From assembly GCA_023145595.1 (NCBI GenBank), contig JAGLDM010000308.1, positions 1 through 21,843 on the forward strand: a DNA stretch of 21,843 nt, given 5' to 3'. Positions within the stretch are counted from its first letter, which is position 1. Every line of letters starts with the position of its first letter. This document shows positions 7,447 through 16,201 of this stretch, in pieces. The notes beneath the pieces were generated by a model, which saw nothing but the letters and a program-made list of their open reading frames with translations, was not told where the DNA came from and made no database searches. Made by a program: the position numbers and the translations under genes. This DNA comes from Flavobacteriaceae bacterium. Its GTDB lineage: Bacteria > Bacteroidota > Bacteroidia > Flavobacteriales > Flavobacteriaceae.

Positions 7447-9018
7447 TTAATAGATTTTTATTTTCATCCCGGGCTTCAACGATTTAGCCGACCAGATATC
7501 ATTCCATTCTTGTAAGTTTTGAACAGATACTGAAGGGTATTTCTGTGAAATTTTCCAAAGTGAATCTCCACTTTTAACTGTATAAATAGTATACTTCCCT
7601 TTAGGGGTTATTTTTGTAGTGGGCTTAGACTTCTTCTTTGAAGAAGAAGAAACATGTTTTCGCGGATAAATTGTTAATCGCTGTCCAATTTTTAATCGAT
7701 TAGATTTTAAGCCATTCCACCTCTTTATAGAACTAACACTCACTCCATATTTATTAGCAATTTTACCTAAAAAATCCCCACTCACCACTTTATAACGAAT
7801 CCGGTTATTATCTTCTACATATTTTGGAAGTTCCGTTTTCCTTTTTAATTCCTCTGCATCAATATAGGCATACAACTTATTTTCATTACTCGCATATTCC
7901 CCAATATTATAAAGAGGTAAACGCACATAATAATCTCTTTTTTTAATGAATGGAATGATGTCTAATTTATATTGAGGGTTTAATAATTGTAATGTTTCTT
8001 TATCCACACTCAAAAAATTGGTCAGTTGCTCAAAAGTTACTTGTCTTTTTACATGAATTGTATCGGTTTCAAAGTGTTTTATTTTACTTTCAACTAGCCG
8101 TAATTTGTGTTCTTCGGCATATTCGAAAATATATAGAGTGGCATAAAAAATTGGGACGTAAGCCGCTGTTTCTCTTGGTAAATAATTTCGAATTGCCCAA
8201 TAGTTTCGCTGACCTCCAGATCTACGTATCGCTTTATTTACATTTCCTGGTCCTGAATTATATGCCGCCAATGCCATATCCCAATCTCCAAATATTTTAT
8301 ACAATGTCGATAAATATTTACAGGCAGCCTCTGTAGCTTTTAAAGGGTCATAACGCTCATCTACATAAGAACTTACATTTAAATCGTACTGTTTCCCTGT
8401 TTGATACATAAATTGCCACAAACCTGCTGCGCCAACTCTAGACTTTGCACGAGGTCTTAATGCCGACTCTACAATTGCCAGATACTTTAGTTCTAACGGC
8501 ATATCATACTTGGCTAAGTATTCTTCAAACAATGGAAAATAATACTGTGCGCGAGACATTAAAATTTGAAATGTTTCTCGTCTGTTTTTTAAATAACTTT
8601 TAATGATTCTTTCTAAACTAGGGTTGTATTCTACATTAAACGGAGTGGTGCTATTTAAATGAGCAAACCGTTTTTTCAGTAAATCTGTTGGTAACTCTGG
8701 GTAATCAATAATTGCTGAATCATCAATATCTATAGCGTATTGAATGGTGTCGTACAACGGAGAATTATACATTTCTTGCAGCCATAAACTATCAATAAGC
8801 GTAATTTCTTTATGATCTATAAGTGAATCTGATGTTGCCAAAAGATTGTCAGCTTTTAAGGCTTCATTACTTGATTTATGCCTAACAGTGTCTTTTACCG
8901 CCTCTTTTTTTAACCTTTTAACAGTCACTTTTAAAAAGTCTATATAGGTGCTATTCGTAACTGCTGAACTATTTATAACAGCAAAAAACAGAAATAATAT
9001 GGTGCTTAGTTTCTTCAT
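7447..9018 (-). CDS. MltD-like lytic murein transglycosylase with two LysM domains
   Basis: The enzyme cleaves the MurNAc-GlcNAc bond of peptidoglycan in the periplasm, forming anhydro-muropeptides. The 523-residue protein has a signal peptide (about 1-19), a linker, and an SLT catalytic domain (about 165-295). The catalytic Glu is Glu184 in AIVESALRPRAKS, followed by the family motifs GAAGLWQFM (197-204) and ALAAYNSGPGNV (249-260). Two LysM peptidoglycan-binding domains follow, at about 398-445 and 476-523. This order and length match MltD-type enzymes. Its ATG overlaps the xth stop by one base (TAATG), indicating translational coupling. The short gap to the DUF4837 gene suggests the same transcript. 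Confidence 0.92.
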   Translation of the reverse strand: MKKLSTILFLFFAVINSSAVTNSTYIDFLKVTVKRLKKEAVKDTVRHKSSNEALKADNLLATSDSLIDHKEITLIDSLWLQEMYNSPLYDTIQYAIDIDDSAIIDYPELPTDLLKKRFAHLNSTTPFNVEYNPSLERIIKSYLKNRRETFQILMSRAQYYFPLFEEYLAKYDMPLELKYLAIVESALRPRAKSRVGAAGLWQFMYQTGKQYDLNVSSYVDERYDPLKATEAACKYLSTLYKIFGDWDMALAAYNSGPGNVNKAIRRSGGQRNYWAIRNYLPRETAAYVPIFYATLYIFEYAEEHKLRLVESKIKHFETDTIHVKRQVTFEQLTNFLSVDKETLQLLNPQYKLDIIPFIKKRDYYVRLPLYNIGEYASNENKLYAYIDAEELKRKTELPKYVEDNNRIRYKVVSGDFLGKIANKYGVSVSSIKRWNGLKSNRLKIGQRLTIYPRKHVSSSSKKKSKPTTKITPKGKYTIYTVKSGDSLWKISQKYPSVSVQNLQEWNDIWSAKSLKPGMKIKIY

Positions 9019-9776
9019 TAATCAATTTCTAATCCAATTGGACAATGGTCTGAATGTTTGGCTTCTGGTAAAATAAAAGCTCGTGTTAATCTTTCTTTTA
9101 AAGGGGTACTTGCCATACAATAATCTATGCGCCAACCTTTATTATTATTTCGTGCATTTGCTCTATAACTCCACCAACTATAATTGTCTGGTTCATTGTT
9201 AAAGAAACGAAAACTATCTACAAATCCGCTATCTATAAACCTTCCAATCCACTCTCTTTCAACAGGTAAAAACCCTGAAACACCTTTCATTTTCGGGTTG
9301 TGAATATCTATGGCTTCATGACATATATTATAATCACCACAAATAACCAAATTCGGAATTGTCTGCTTTAAATTGTCCACATATTCTTGAAATTCCGACA
9401 TGTAATTTAGTTTAAAATCTAATCGAGCTTCATTGGTTCCAGAGGGCAAATACAAACTCATCACAGAAACATCATCGTAGTCTACTCGAAGATTTCTACC
9501 TTCAAAATCCATGGTTTCGATTCCTGTTCCATATTCAACATGATTGGGTTCTTTTTTACATAAAATCGCTACGCTACTATATCCTTTTTTTTGTGCTGAA
9601 AACCAATAATGATATTTATACCCAGCGTCTTCAAATAAAGTTAAGTCGAGCTGTTCCTTATGTGCTTTGGTTTCTTGAATACAAATCACATCTGGATTTG
9701 CAGCCACCAACCAATCAATAAAACCTTTTTTAATAGCGGCTCTAATTCCGTTTACATTGTATGATATTATTTTCAT
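9018..9776 (-). CDS. xth: Exodeoxyribonuclease III (AP endonuclease, ExoA/XthA family)
   Basis: This cytoplasmic base-excision repair enzyme incises DNA 5' of abasic sites and degrades 3' ends. The 252-residue protein carries the exonuclease-endonuclease-phosphatase fold motifs: SYNVNGIRA (5-13), the metal-binding Glu in CIQETKAH (32-39), LYLPSGTNE, GDYNICHEAID with its catalytic Asp and Asn, WSYRANARNNNKGWRIDY, and the terminal SDHCPIG with the catalytic Asp-His. Length is typical. The ATG at 9776 lies three bases after the stop of an upstream gene remnant; its stop overlaps the start of the mltD-like gene. Expression may depend on read-through from upstream, since no clear promoter was seen. 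Confidence 0.95.
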   Translation of the reverse strand: MKIISYNVNGIRAAIKKGFIDWLVAANPDVICIQETKAHKEQLDLTLFEDAGYKYHYWFSAQKKGYSSVAILCKKEPNHVEYGTGIETMDFEGRNLRVDYDDVSVMSLYLPSGTNEARLDFKLNYMSEFQEYVDNLKQTIPNLVICGDYNICHEAIDIHNPKMKGVSGFLPVEREWIGRFIDSGFVDSFRFFNNEPDNYSWWSYRANARNNNKGWRIDYCMASTPLKERLTRAFILPEAKHSDHCPIGLEID

Positions 9777-9779
9777 TTC

Positions 9780-10150
9780 TTAGTTTTTATACACATCTCT
9801 TAATTCCCTCCGCAGTACTTCAATTTTAACCAAACCTACTTCTTTAAACAACGGATTTAAATCAGTTCTAATATTTTCATGAGCCTCTTTTAATCTTTCT
9901 TCATCTTTTGAATCCAATTCGTTTTCAACATAAGAACAATTTCGATTGTGTGATTTTTAATCAGGTTTCAATCTCTTTTGAAGTAAAACGATCCGCAATC
10001 GCATCTTCTTTTTTAAACCGGACTCCGTTAAACTATTGGCTATTTATCTACAAGATTTAATAGTTGGTTTTGGGTTCTTTCTTGAAGTTCTCTCCCTCGC
10101 TTTTGATATTTTAAAACAATCGCATTTCCATAACTCAGTATATGATGAAA
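9780..10150 (-). pseudogene. Decayed gene remnant, family not identified
   Basis: This 411-base gap between pbp1A and xth has no intact gene, but coding-like segments continue each other across three frames on the minus strand. Reading 5' to 3': SYGNAIVLKYQKRGRELQER and QNQLLNLVDK; then, shifted, IANSLTESG; then, shifted again, FKKEDAIADRFTSKEIET with an in-frame TGA where Trp would fit, and LKITQSKLF; then, shifted, VENELDSKDEERLKEAHENI followed by RTDLNPLFKEVGLVKIEVLR and RELRDVYKN, ending at TAA 9780-9782. At least three frameshifts and one stop are needed, too many for sequencing error. The composite is Lys/Glu-rich and probably helical. I cannot name the family. The 5' limit is approximate. 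Confidence 0.65.
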
Positions 10151-10187
10151 TTTGAAGACGAGACATCATGTTGCTTTTACAACCATT

Positions 10188-12506
10188 TTAGAACTCTGGT
10201 AATTCTTCTTTTGGCTCTTCAATTTCAACAGGTTCTTCACCTTCTTCTAATTTTTCACCATCACAATTCAATCTAATTGACATATTTTCTGGCTTTTCAA
10301 ATTTTTCCATACTCACGTGTAAAGATTTATCAGCATACAACCTTTTGTAATATAAAGCCCAAATTGGTAAAGCCATAGAAGCACCTTGACCTTGCGTAAT
10401 AGACTTAAAATGCGTTGCTCTATCTTCACCACCAACCCAAACTCCGGTGGCTAAATTTGGCACAATTCCCATAAACCAACCATCCGATTGATTTTGAGTA
10501 GTTCCTGTTTTACCTGCAATTGGGTTTGTAAATGCATACGGATACCCAGTAACTAAATTATCAGGATATTTACCCCATTTCCCTCTTAGTCTTACTCCTG
10601 ATCCTGCCGTGGTAACACCTTCCAATAAATTTAAAATAACATAGGAAGATTCTTCACTTAAAACTTCTTTGTTTTCTGGTGTAAATTGCTCAAGAACGGT
10701 TCCGTTTTTATCTTCTATTCTCAAAACCATCATTTGCCCAACTCGCAATCCTTTATTTGCAAAAGTTGAGTACGCTCCTACCATTTCATACAAACTCAAA
10801 TCTACCGACCCAAGAGCAATAGCTGGCACTTCTGGAATATCGCTTTCAATTCCTAAAGAATGTGCTAATCGCACCACATTTTTTGGGTGCGACATATCAA
10901 TCATCCTTGCAGTAATTACATTTACCGACTTTGCTAAAGCTTGTTTTAATGTCAGCATTCCGCCATAAGCATCCTTATCATAATCAGCACCAGCATTTTT
11001 TGGCGTCCAATCTTTTTCCATTCCGTATTTCAACTTTGAAACGGTATAAGGTGTATTCGGAAAACTATCACAAGGAGATAACTTTAATTGATTAATTGCT
11101 GTTGCGTACACAAAAGGTTTAAAAATAGACCCTACTTGTCTTTTTTGTTGCTTTACAGCATCAAACTGAAAATGTTTGTAGTTGATTCCTCCAACCCATG
11201 CCTTTACATGACCTGTTTGCGGTTCTATAGATAGAAGTCCACTTCGTAAAAAATGCTTGTAATATCGGATAGAATCATAAGGAGTCATAATAGTATCAAC
11301 ATCTCCTTTCCATGTAAATACACGCATATCTCGTTTTTCTTTAAACGATGCAATTATTTCCTTTTCTGATTTTCCATTAAGTTTCATACGCCTCCATCGA
11401 GTAGAACGCTTCATTGCTTGATGCATTAGTCGTGCCTCATCCTCTTTCTCTAAATCATAGAAAGGTGCTTTTTTATTTCTTTTTTGCTCCTTAAAGAAAA
11501 TACGTTGCAAGTTAGACATGTGTTCTTTCATGGCAGCTTCTGCATGTTCTTGCATTCTTGAGTCTAACGTTACAAATATTTTTAACCCATCTCTTTGTAA
11601 ATTGTATTTTGTATCGTCTGGTTTGGGATTGTTTTCAATCCACTTCTTCATAAAACCACGTAAATACTCCCGGAAATAAGTGGCGTTTCCGTCACTATGA
11701 CCTTCTCTGTGCAAGTTTATCCCAAGGTCTCTTGCTTGTAAAGAATCTTTTAACTGAGTGGTAATAAACTCATTTTTCTCCATTTGCTTTAACACAACAT
11801 TTCTCCGACTTGTTACCATTTCTGGTCTCCTCAACGGATTAAATAAAGATGAATTTTTAAGCATTCCTATCAACATAGCCGATTCTTCTTGAGTTAATTC
11901 TATCGGTTCTTTCCCAAAGTAAATTCTAGAAGCAGATCGTATTCCAACCGCCAAATTCAAGAAATCATACTTGTTTAAGTACATCGTAATTATTTCTTGC
12001 TTGGTATATTGACTTTCTAAACGAACAGCAATTACATATTCTTTTACCTTTTGAAATAATCTACTAGTCGTGTTTTTAGAACCTTCGCCATGAAATAATA
12101 ATTTTGAAAGTTGTTGCGTTATTGTACTACCCCCACCGCCTTTTCCAAGTTTGATAATCGCTCTTGCTGTAGATTTAAAATCAATTCCCGAATGCTCAAA
12201 AAAGCGTTCATCTTCCGTAGCAATTAATGCATTCACCAAATTATCTGGTAAGTCTTTAAATTTTACTGGTGTTCTATTTTCATTAAAGTACTTTCCCAAG
12301 GTTGCTCCGTCAATAGAAATAACTTCAGAAGCTAGGTTTTTCTCTGGAGACTCTAAATCGTCAAAGGTTGGCATATGTCCCAACGCCCCAATTGATGCCA
12401 AAACAAATGGTAAAGCAGCAAGAACAATTCCCCCCGAAATCAGAAGCCAAAACCAAATGATATACTTTCTAAACTCTTGATTCGTTGATTTTTGTTTTTT
12501 CGCCAT
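10188..12506 (-). CDS. Penicillin-binding protein 1A (bifunctional transglycosylase/transpeptidase)
   Basis: This inner-membrane enzyme polymerises glycan strands from lipid II and crosslinks the peptides. The 772-residue protein has a short cytoplasmic tail and membrane helix (about 15-38). The GT51 domain follows: ATEDERFFEHSGID with catalytic Glu98, then GGSTITQQLSKLLF (125-138), and LTQEESAMLIGMLKNSSLFN (204-223). The transpeptidase domain has the three penicillin-binding motifs: SIFK (Ser460 nucleophile, Lys463), SVN (527-529) and KTGTT (666-670). The tail is acidic (about 750-772). It starts 12 bases after gldH and probably belongs to the ricT-gldH transcript. Architecture and length are normal for class A PBPs of Bacteroidota. 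Confidence 0.95.
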   Translation of the reverse strand: MAKKQKSTNQEFRKYIIWFWLLISGGIVLAALPFVLASIGALGHMPTFDDLESPEKNLASEVISIDGATLGKYFNENRTPVKFKDLPDNLVNALIATEDERFFEHSGIDFKSTARAIIKLGKGGGGSTITQQLSKLLFHGEGSKNTTSRLFQKVKEYVIAVRLESQYTKQEIITMYLNKYDFLNLAVGIRSASRIYFGKEPIELTQEESAMLIGMLKNSSLFNPLRRPEMVTSRRNVVLKQMEKNEFITTQLKDSLQARDLGINLHREGHSDGNATYFREYLRGFMKKWIENNPKPDDTKYNLQRDGLKIFVTLDSRMQEHAEAAMKEHMSNLQRIFFKEQKRNKKAPFYDLEKEDEARLMHQAMKRSTRWRRMKLNGKSEKEIIASFKEKRDMRVFTWKGDVDTIMTPYDSIRYYKHFLRSGLLSIEPQTGHVKAWVGGINYKHFQFDAVKQQKRQVGSIFKPFVYATAINQLKLSPCDSFPNTPYTVSKLKYGMEKDWTPKNAGADYDKDAYGGMLTLKQALAKSVNVITARMIDMSHPKNVVRLAHSLGIESDIPEVPAIALGSVDLSLYEMVGAYSTFANKGLRVGQMMVLRIEDKNGTVLEQFTPENKEVLSEESSYVILNLLEGVTTAGSGVRLRGKWGKYPDNLVTGYPYAFTNPIAGKTGTTQNQSDGWFMGIVPNLATGVWVGGEDRATHFKSITQGQGASMALPIWALYYKRLYADKSLHVSMEKFEKPENMSIRLNCDGEKLEEGEEPVEIEEPKEELPEF

Positions 12507-12518
12507 GTATTTTGATAA

Positions 12519-13004
12519 TTATTTTGTTGATAATTCAATTCGAACCCCTAGGTCTGTAACTCCTTTTAATGAATCTAATCCTTTAATATTACCGTTTTTA
12601 CGCATTGCTTGCGCAACCGAAATTTTATAATTCCCTACCTGATTAAACCGAACATTTTCTTTAAAAAAAAGTTTATTTTCTTTGATGTCTGAAAACCCAA
12701 CACCCAAAAAACGACCTGCTTTATCCGCCATTTCATATTCTAGAGTATCTACAATTCTAAATCCGTCAGGAAAATGAATTTGAGTGATCAAAAAGAGGTT
12801 ACTAAACTCATAATCTTTATTATTTCGTAAGTTTAAAAATAAGTTGTTCCGAGAAATAGTATCTGTAATTTCAATATCAAAATCTACAATATTACTTTCC
12901 AGCCAAACATTATTATCAAAATCGACATACTCATCAAGAATTCTATTAGAATCACAAGATACAAATCCTATTATAACGAGTAGTAACAGTAAGTTTTTAT
13001 GCAT
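12519..13004 (-). CDS. gldH: Gliding motility lipoprotein GldH
   Basis: GldH is a lipoprotein needed for gliding in Flavobacterium. The 161-residue product starts with a lipoprotein signal, MHKNLLLLLVIIGFVSC, placing the lipid-modified Cys at 17. The mature part has the GldH pattern SNRILDEYVDFDNNVW near the N terminus, then DTISRNNLFLNLRNNKDYEF, FPDGFRIVDTLEYEMADKAG and a terminal GVTDLGVRIEL. The frame is open further upstream to 13235, but that extension is Lys/Arg-rich antiphase translation of ricT; Met at 13004 is chosen because it gives the signal peptide. The start overlaps the ricT stop by 8 bases, so translation is probably coupled. gldH next to a PSP1-domain gene is a familiar flavobacterial arrangement. 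Confidence 0.9.
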   Translation of the reverse strand: MHKNLLLLLVIIGFVSCDSNRILDEYVDFDNNVWLESNIVDFDIEITDTISRNNLFLNLRNNKDYEFSNLFLITQIHFPDGFRIVDTLEYEMADKAGRFLGVGFSDIKENKLFFKENVRFNQVGNYKISVAQAMRKNGNIKGLDSLKGVTDLGVRIELSTK

Positions 13005-14313
13005 CTTTACTCTTGTTTTTGTTCTGATTCGGATTTGGCTTTCTCTTCTTATTTCTATTATTCTTAGACCTAAAATTCTTCTTTCCAGATTTTTCTTGAG
13101 GGTTTTTGGTATCTTCTTTTTGCTTTTTCTGATTTCCTTGTTTCTGTTGATTTGAATTTTGGCTCTGTTTATTCTTCTTATTAGAAGGCTTTCTCTTTTT
13201 ATTACGGCTTCTATTATTTTTCTTCGGTTGGTCAAAACGGGTTAAACTATCTTCGCCAACGGCATCTTCAAAATTTACTTTCTTAACCGTTGATAAATCT
13301 AACTCATAATCTTCTAAAGATGAAACTGATTTACCTCCTTTATTAATAGAAATAATTTCTTTTAACTGCTTTAAACCAAGTTTAAACCATTTAAAAGAAT
13401 CTCCTTTGTAGGTGTACAAAAACTCTTCTTTAAAAATATCCATTTTAATAAAAATGGCATCTCCTTTTTCTGTTTTTAAAACAACATCTTGCTTTGGAAA
13501 ACTTCTAATTGCATCTAAATAAGTGTCCAGTTCATAGTTTAAACAACATTTTAACTTTCCACATTGCCCAGATAATTTTTGTGGATTTAAAGATAATTGT
13601 TGATAACGAGCTGATGCTGTATTTACCTTTCTAAAATCGGTTAACCATGTAGAACAACACAACTCTCTTCCGCAAGAACCAATCCCGCCAAGACGCGCCG
13701 CTTCTTGACGAAGTCCCACCTGTTTCATTTCAACCCTAATGCTAAACGCACTTGCTAAATCCCGAATTAATTGTCTAAAATCTACACGTTCATCTGCTGT
13801 ATAATAAAATACAGCCTTCTTTCCATCACCTTGATATTCAACATCTGACAACTTCATTTTTAACCCCAAACGACCTAGAATTTCACGTCCCCGTTTTTGA
13901 GTTTCTTTTTCTTTATCACGGGCTCTTTGCCAAATATCAATATCTCGCTGTGACGCTTTTCTATAAATTTTTCGAACTTCCTCGCTATCTTCTTTAACAC
14001 CTTTTTTCTTCATTTGAATGCGAACCAATTCTCCTGTTAAGGTAACTGTTCCAACATCGTGTCCAGGAGATCCTTCAACGGTAACCACCTCACCCATGCA
14101 TAATTGTAGGCTCTCATTTTTGTAGAAATGTTTACGTCCATTTTTAAATCGGACTTCAACAATATTGAATGGGACTTGACCACTAGGCAGTGTCATGTTG
14201 GACAACCAATCAAAAACGGTAAGTTTATCACAACTTCCTGTTCCGCAACTTCCATTGCTTTTGCATCCTTTTGGGGTGCTATCTTGATCGGTAGAGCAAG
14301 TATTACAGCTCAT
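12997..14313 (-). CDS. ricT: PSP1-domain protein, RicT/YaaT family
   Basis: RicT (YaaT) of Bacillus belongs to a Ric complex carrying [4Fe-4S] clusters that affects RNA processing; the role in Bacteroidota is not established. The 438-residue cytoplasmic protein begins with a Cys-rich stretch (Cys3, 6, 17, 23, 28). The PSP1 core spans about 45-330 and contains two CxxxxCC motifs, CGRELCC (214-220) and CGKLKCC (251-257), likely cluster or metal ligands. Residues about 364-438 form a Lys/Asn/Gln-rich basic tail with several RNKKRKP-like repeats, probably disordered and able to bind nucleic acid. It is the first gene of a series with gldH and pbp1A, with a candidate promoter about 80 bases upstream. 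Confidence 0.88.
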   Translation of the reverse strand: MSCNTCSTDQDSTPKGCKSNGSCGTGSCDKLTVFDWLSNMTLPSGQVPFNIVEVRFKNGRKHFYKNESLQLCMGEVVTVEGSPGHDVGTVTLTGELVRIQMKKKGVKEDSEEVRKIYRKASQRDIDIWQRARDKEKETQKRGREILGRLGLKMKLSDVEYQGDGKKAVFYYTADERVDFRQLIRDLASAFSIRVEMKQVGLRQEAARLGGIGSCGRELCCSTWLTDFRKVNTASARYQQLSLNPQKLSGQCGKLKCCLNYELDTYLDAIRSFPKQDVVLKTEKGDAIFIKMDIFKEEFLYTYKGDSFKWFKLGLKQLKEIISINKGGKSVSSLEDYELDLSTVKKVNFEDAVGEDSLTRFDQPKKNNRSRNKKRKPSNKKNKQSQNSNQQKQGNQKKQKEDTKNPQEKSGKKNFRSKNNRNKKRKPNPNQNKNKSKDA

Positions 14314-14328
14314 AGATATATATTTTTA

Positions 14329-14358
14329 AATGTCTAATAATATAATTTAAAAGACATT
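14329..14358 (-). other. Hairpin in the ricT leader
   Basis: A perfect 7-bp inverted repeat (AATGTCT at 14329-14335, AGACATT at 14352-14358) with a 16-base AT-rich loop lies 16 bases before the ricT start, inside the inferred 5' untranslated region. It could affect ribosome access. In such AT-rich sequence it may also be chance. Confidence 0.3.
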
Positions 14359-14389
14359 ATAGGATTCAACTTCTTTTTTCACTAATTCG

Positions 14390-14397
14390 TAAAGGTA
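14390..14397 (-). promoter_or_regulatory. Candidate -7 promoter element for ricT-gldH-pbp1A
   Basis: The minus strand reads TACCTTTA, seven of eight matches to the Bacteroidota -7 consensus TAnnTTTG. A start near 14384 would leave a leader of about 70 bases. No distinct -33 TTG was found at the expected spacing. Confidence 0.35.
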
Positions 14398-14544
14398 TGG
14401 AAAAAGAAAAAGAGTTTGGATAAAAATTTAACTATCAACTTTAATTGTCTATCCACCCTAATAATTATCGGGATTATCGAAGATAAATCAAAAGGAGCAT
14501 TTTTAATGATTTTGACAGGGTAAATCTGGCAAAAAAACAACTAT

Positions 14545-14775
14545 TTAAGTCTGTTTTACTTCTATTATTTTAACCGGACAAGCAGCCTTTGCTTTTACGC
14601 TATCGTCAAAAATAGTTTCGTCAGGAGATTTTAAGGTGAAAAAACCTTTCTTCTCTTTGGAATGAAGCAATACTGATTTTCCGTCCTTTTTCGACATCTG
14701 AAATTGAGCCGGAGCCAATTCCACACAGTAGTTACAGCCAATACATTTGGCCCGTTGAAGCGTAATAACAACCAT
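14545..14775 (-). CDS. Small [4Fe-4S] ferredoxin
   Basis: This 76-residue cytoplasmic electron carrier has a single cluster motif, Cys11-x2-Cys14-x2-Cys17 (KCIGCNYC), and the distal Cys66 followed by Pro (ACPVKI). The intervening loop is longer than in two-cluster ferredoxins, fitting the single-cluster Fer4 type. The ATG overlaps the stop of the upstream U32-family gene by one base (TAATG), so the two are almost certainly co-translated. This suggests it supplies electrons to, or helps maintain, that Fe-S enzyme. I recall a small ferredoxin being implicated in tRNA hydroxylation in E. coli; the link here is inferred from the coupling. Confidence 0.85.
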   Translation of the reverse strand: MVVITLQRAKCIGCNYCVELAPAQFQMSKKDGKSVLLHSKEKKGFFTLKSPDETIFDDSVKAKAACPVKIIEVKQT

Positions 14776-16028
14776 TAGCCTTCTACTTTATTTTCAACAA
14801 TTTTATACAATTTATCCGAAGGTCTAATTCTGAATTCAAGTGGCATGGTTACCGAATCTCCTTTTTTAGCTTTTTCTCCTTTTTCATCATTTACATACAT
14901 TTCAGAAACTTTCATTTCCTGCGCTCCTGTTGTTGGACCAGTAACTAATATGGTGTCTCCAATAGCAATATCGTATGCTTCAATTTTAAATTCTCCAATT
15001 TTGGGTTTTGGAAAATAATGCATTCCTTTTCCTAAATAAACTTTTTTCTGAGTTGCATGAGATCCAGAACCTTTACTCCATTCTCCCAATTTCTGCCCTA
15101 AATAATAACCAGACCAAAAACCGCGATTGTACACTTTTTCTAATTCTTGCATCCACTCAATAACCTTTTCTTTTGAATAGGTTCCTGCTTCTATTTCATC
15201 AATAGCTTCTCGGTAACATTTTATTACTTTGGCTACATATTCTGGGGCTCTTCCTCTACCCTCAATTTTTAAAACTTTGATTCCGGCATCAGCAATTTCA
15301 TCTAAAAAATCGATGGTACATAAATCTTTTGGCGACATGATATACTCATTGTCCAGTTCCATTTCAAAACCAGTTTCCTGATCAATCACCGTATATTTCT
15401 TTCTGCAATTTTGCTTACAAGCACCTCTATTTGCAGATGAATTTGCCGAATGCAAACTCATATAACATTTTCCAGAAACCGCCATACATAAAGCACCATG
15501 TCCAAAAATCTCAACCTCAACTAGTTTTCCAGAGGGTCCACAGATGTTTTCTTTTTCTATTTGCTCGGTAATTTTCTTTACCTGACGTAAACTTAACTCA
15601 CGACTCAACACCATTGTATCTGCAAACATGGCATAAAACTTTGCCGTTTCAATATTGGTAATATTAATTTGTGTAGAAATATGAACTTCCATTCCAATGG
15701 CTCTCGCCGAAGCAATTACTGCTTGATCCATCGCAATTACCGCAGTAATATCTGCATCTTTTGCTTTTTGAAGTAAGATCTTTACAATCGATAAATCGTG
15801 ATCATAAATAATCGTATTTAATGTTAAATACGTTCTAACGTTTAATGCCTTGCATCGATCTGAAATCTCCTGTAAATCATCCAATGTAAAATTGATCGAC
15901 GCTCTTGCTCTCATATTCAATTGCTCTACCCCAAAATATATCGAGTCAGCACCATTGTCTAAAGCTGCTTGTAAAGACTCAAAATTTCCGGCAGGAGCCA
16001 TTAATTCTATTTTTCCCGTTGTCGTCAT
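14775..16028 (-). CDS. trhP: Peptidase U32 family protein, TrhP/YegQ-like tRNA U34 hydroxylase
   Basis: Members of this subgroup, named as peptidases by history, make 5-hydroxyuridine at the tRNA wobble position; a paralogue hydroxylates 23S rRNA. The 417-residue protein has the N-terminal TIM-barrel segment ELMAPAGNFESLQAALDNGA (8-27), HISTQINITN (116-125), and the U32 signature EIFGHGALCMAVSGKCYMS (173-191). Cys181, Cys188, Cys204 and Cys208 are candidates for Fe-S ligation. A C-terminal beta-barrel domain begins near 330. Length fits TrhP rather than the longer RlhA, but assignment within the family is by general resemblance. It is divergent from asd and coupled to a ferredoxin gene. A TAATTTTG element lies just upstream, giving a very short leader. 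Confidence 0.82.
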   Translation of the reverse strand: MTTTGKIELMAPAGNFESLQAALDNGADSIYFGVEQLNMRARASINFTLDDLQEISDRCKALNVRTYLTLNTIIYDHDLSIVKILLQKAKDADITAVIAMDQAVIASARAIGMEVHISTQINITNIETAKFYAMFADTMVLSRELSLRQVKKITEQIEKENICGPSGKLVEVEIFGHGALCMAVSGKCYMSLHSANSSANRGACKQNCRKKYTVIDQETGFEMELDNEYIMSPKDLCTIDFLDEIADAGIKVLKIEGRGRAPEYVAKVIKCYREAIDEIEAGTYSKEKVIEWMQELEKVYNRGFWSGYYLGQKLGEWSKGSGSHATQKKVYLGKGMHYFPKPKIGEFKIEAYDIAIGDTILVTGPTTGAQEMKVSEMYVNDEKGEKAKKGDSVTMPLEFRIRPSDKLYKIVENKVEG

Positions 16029-16042
16029 TTTTAATTTTTTTG

Positions 16043-16050
16043 CAAAATTA
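16043..16050 (-). promoter_or_regulatory. Candidate -7 promoter element for the trhP-ferredoxin pair
   Basis: The minus strand reads TAATTTTG, a full match to TAnnTTTG. A start near 16036 would leave only about eight untranslated bases before the ATG at 16028, a near-leaderless message. The -33 element is not obvious. Confidence 0.4.
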
Positions 16051-16201
16051 CACTTTATTGTCTTATATATCTGTTTGTTTTGGTTTTAAGACCCTCTTTT
16101 TAACTTATCCGAAAGAAAAAACGTTTGTTTTGTTAACTATTTAACAATCTGAAATAAATTGATAAATTTTATATAAATCCTTTTTATCTAAGTGATTTTT
16201 C

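Noticed and set aside
12844..13155. Plus-strand 103-residue open frame with hydrophobic content
   Set aside because: It is antisense to gldH and the ricT tail; the hydrophobicity comes from reading the complement of AAA/AAG-rich codons.
13005..13235. Longer GldH starting at 13235 (238 residues)
   Set aside because: The extra 77 residues are Lys/Arg-rich out-of-frame translation of the basic ricT tail, and they would bury the lipoprotein signal peptide that begins at 13004.
12519..14313. Programmed frameshift between ricT and gldH
   Set aside because: gldH has its own ATG and a complete lipoprotein signal peptide; the 8-base overlap is ordinary translational coupling.
14440..14544. Terminator after the ferredoxin gene
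   Set aside because: There is a T-rich run just after the stop on the minus strand, but I could not find a convincing stem before it.
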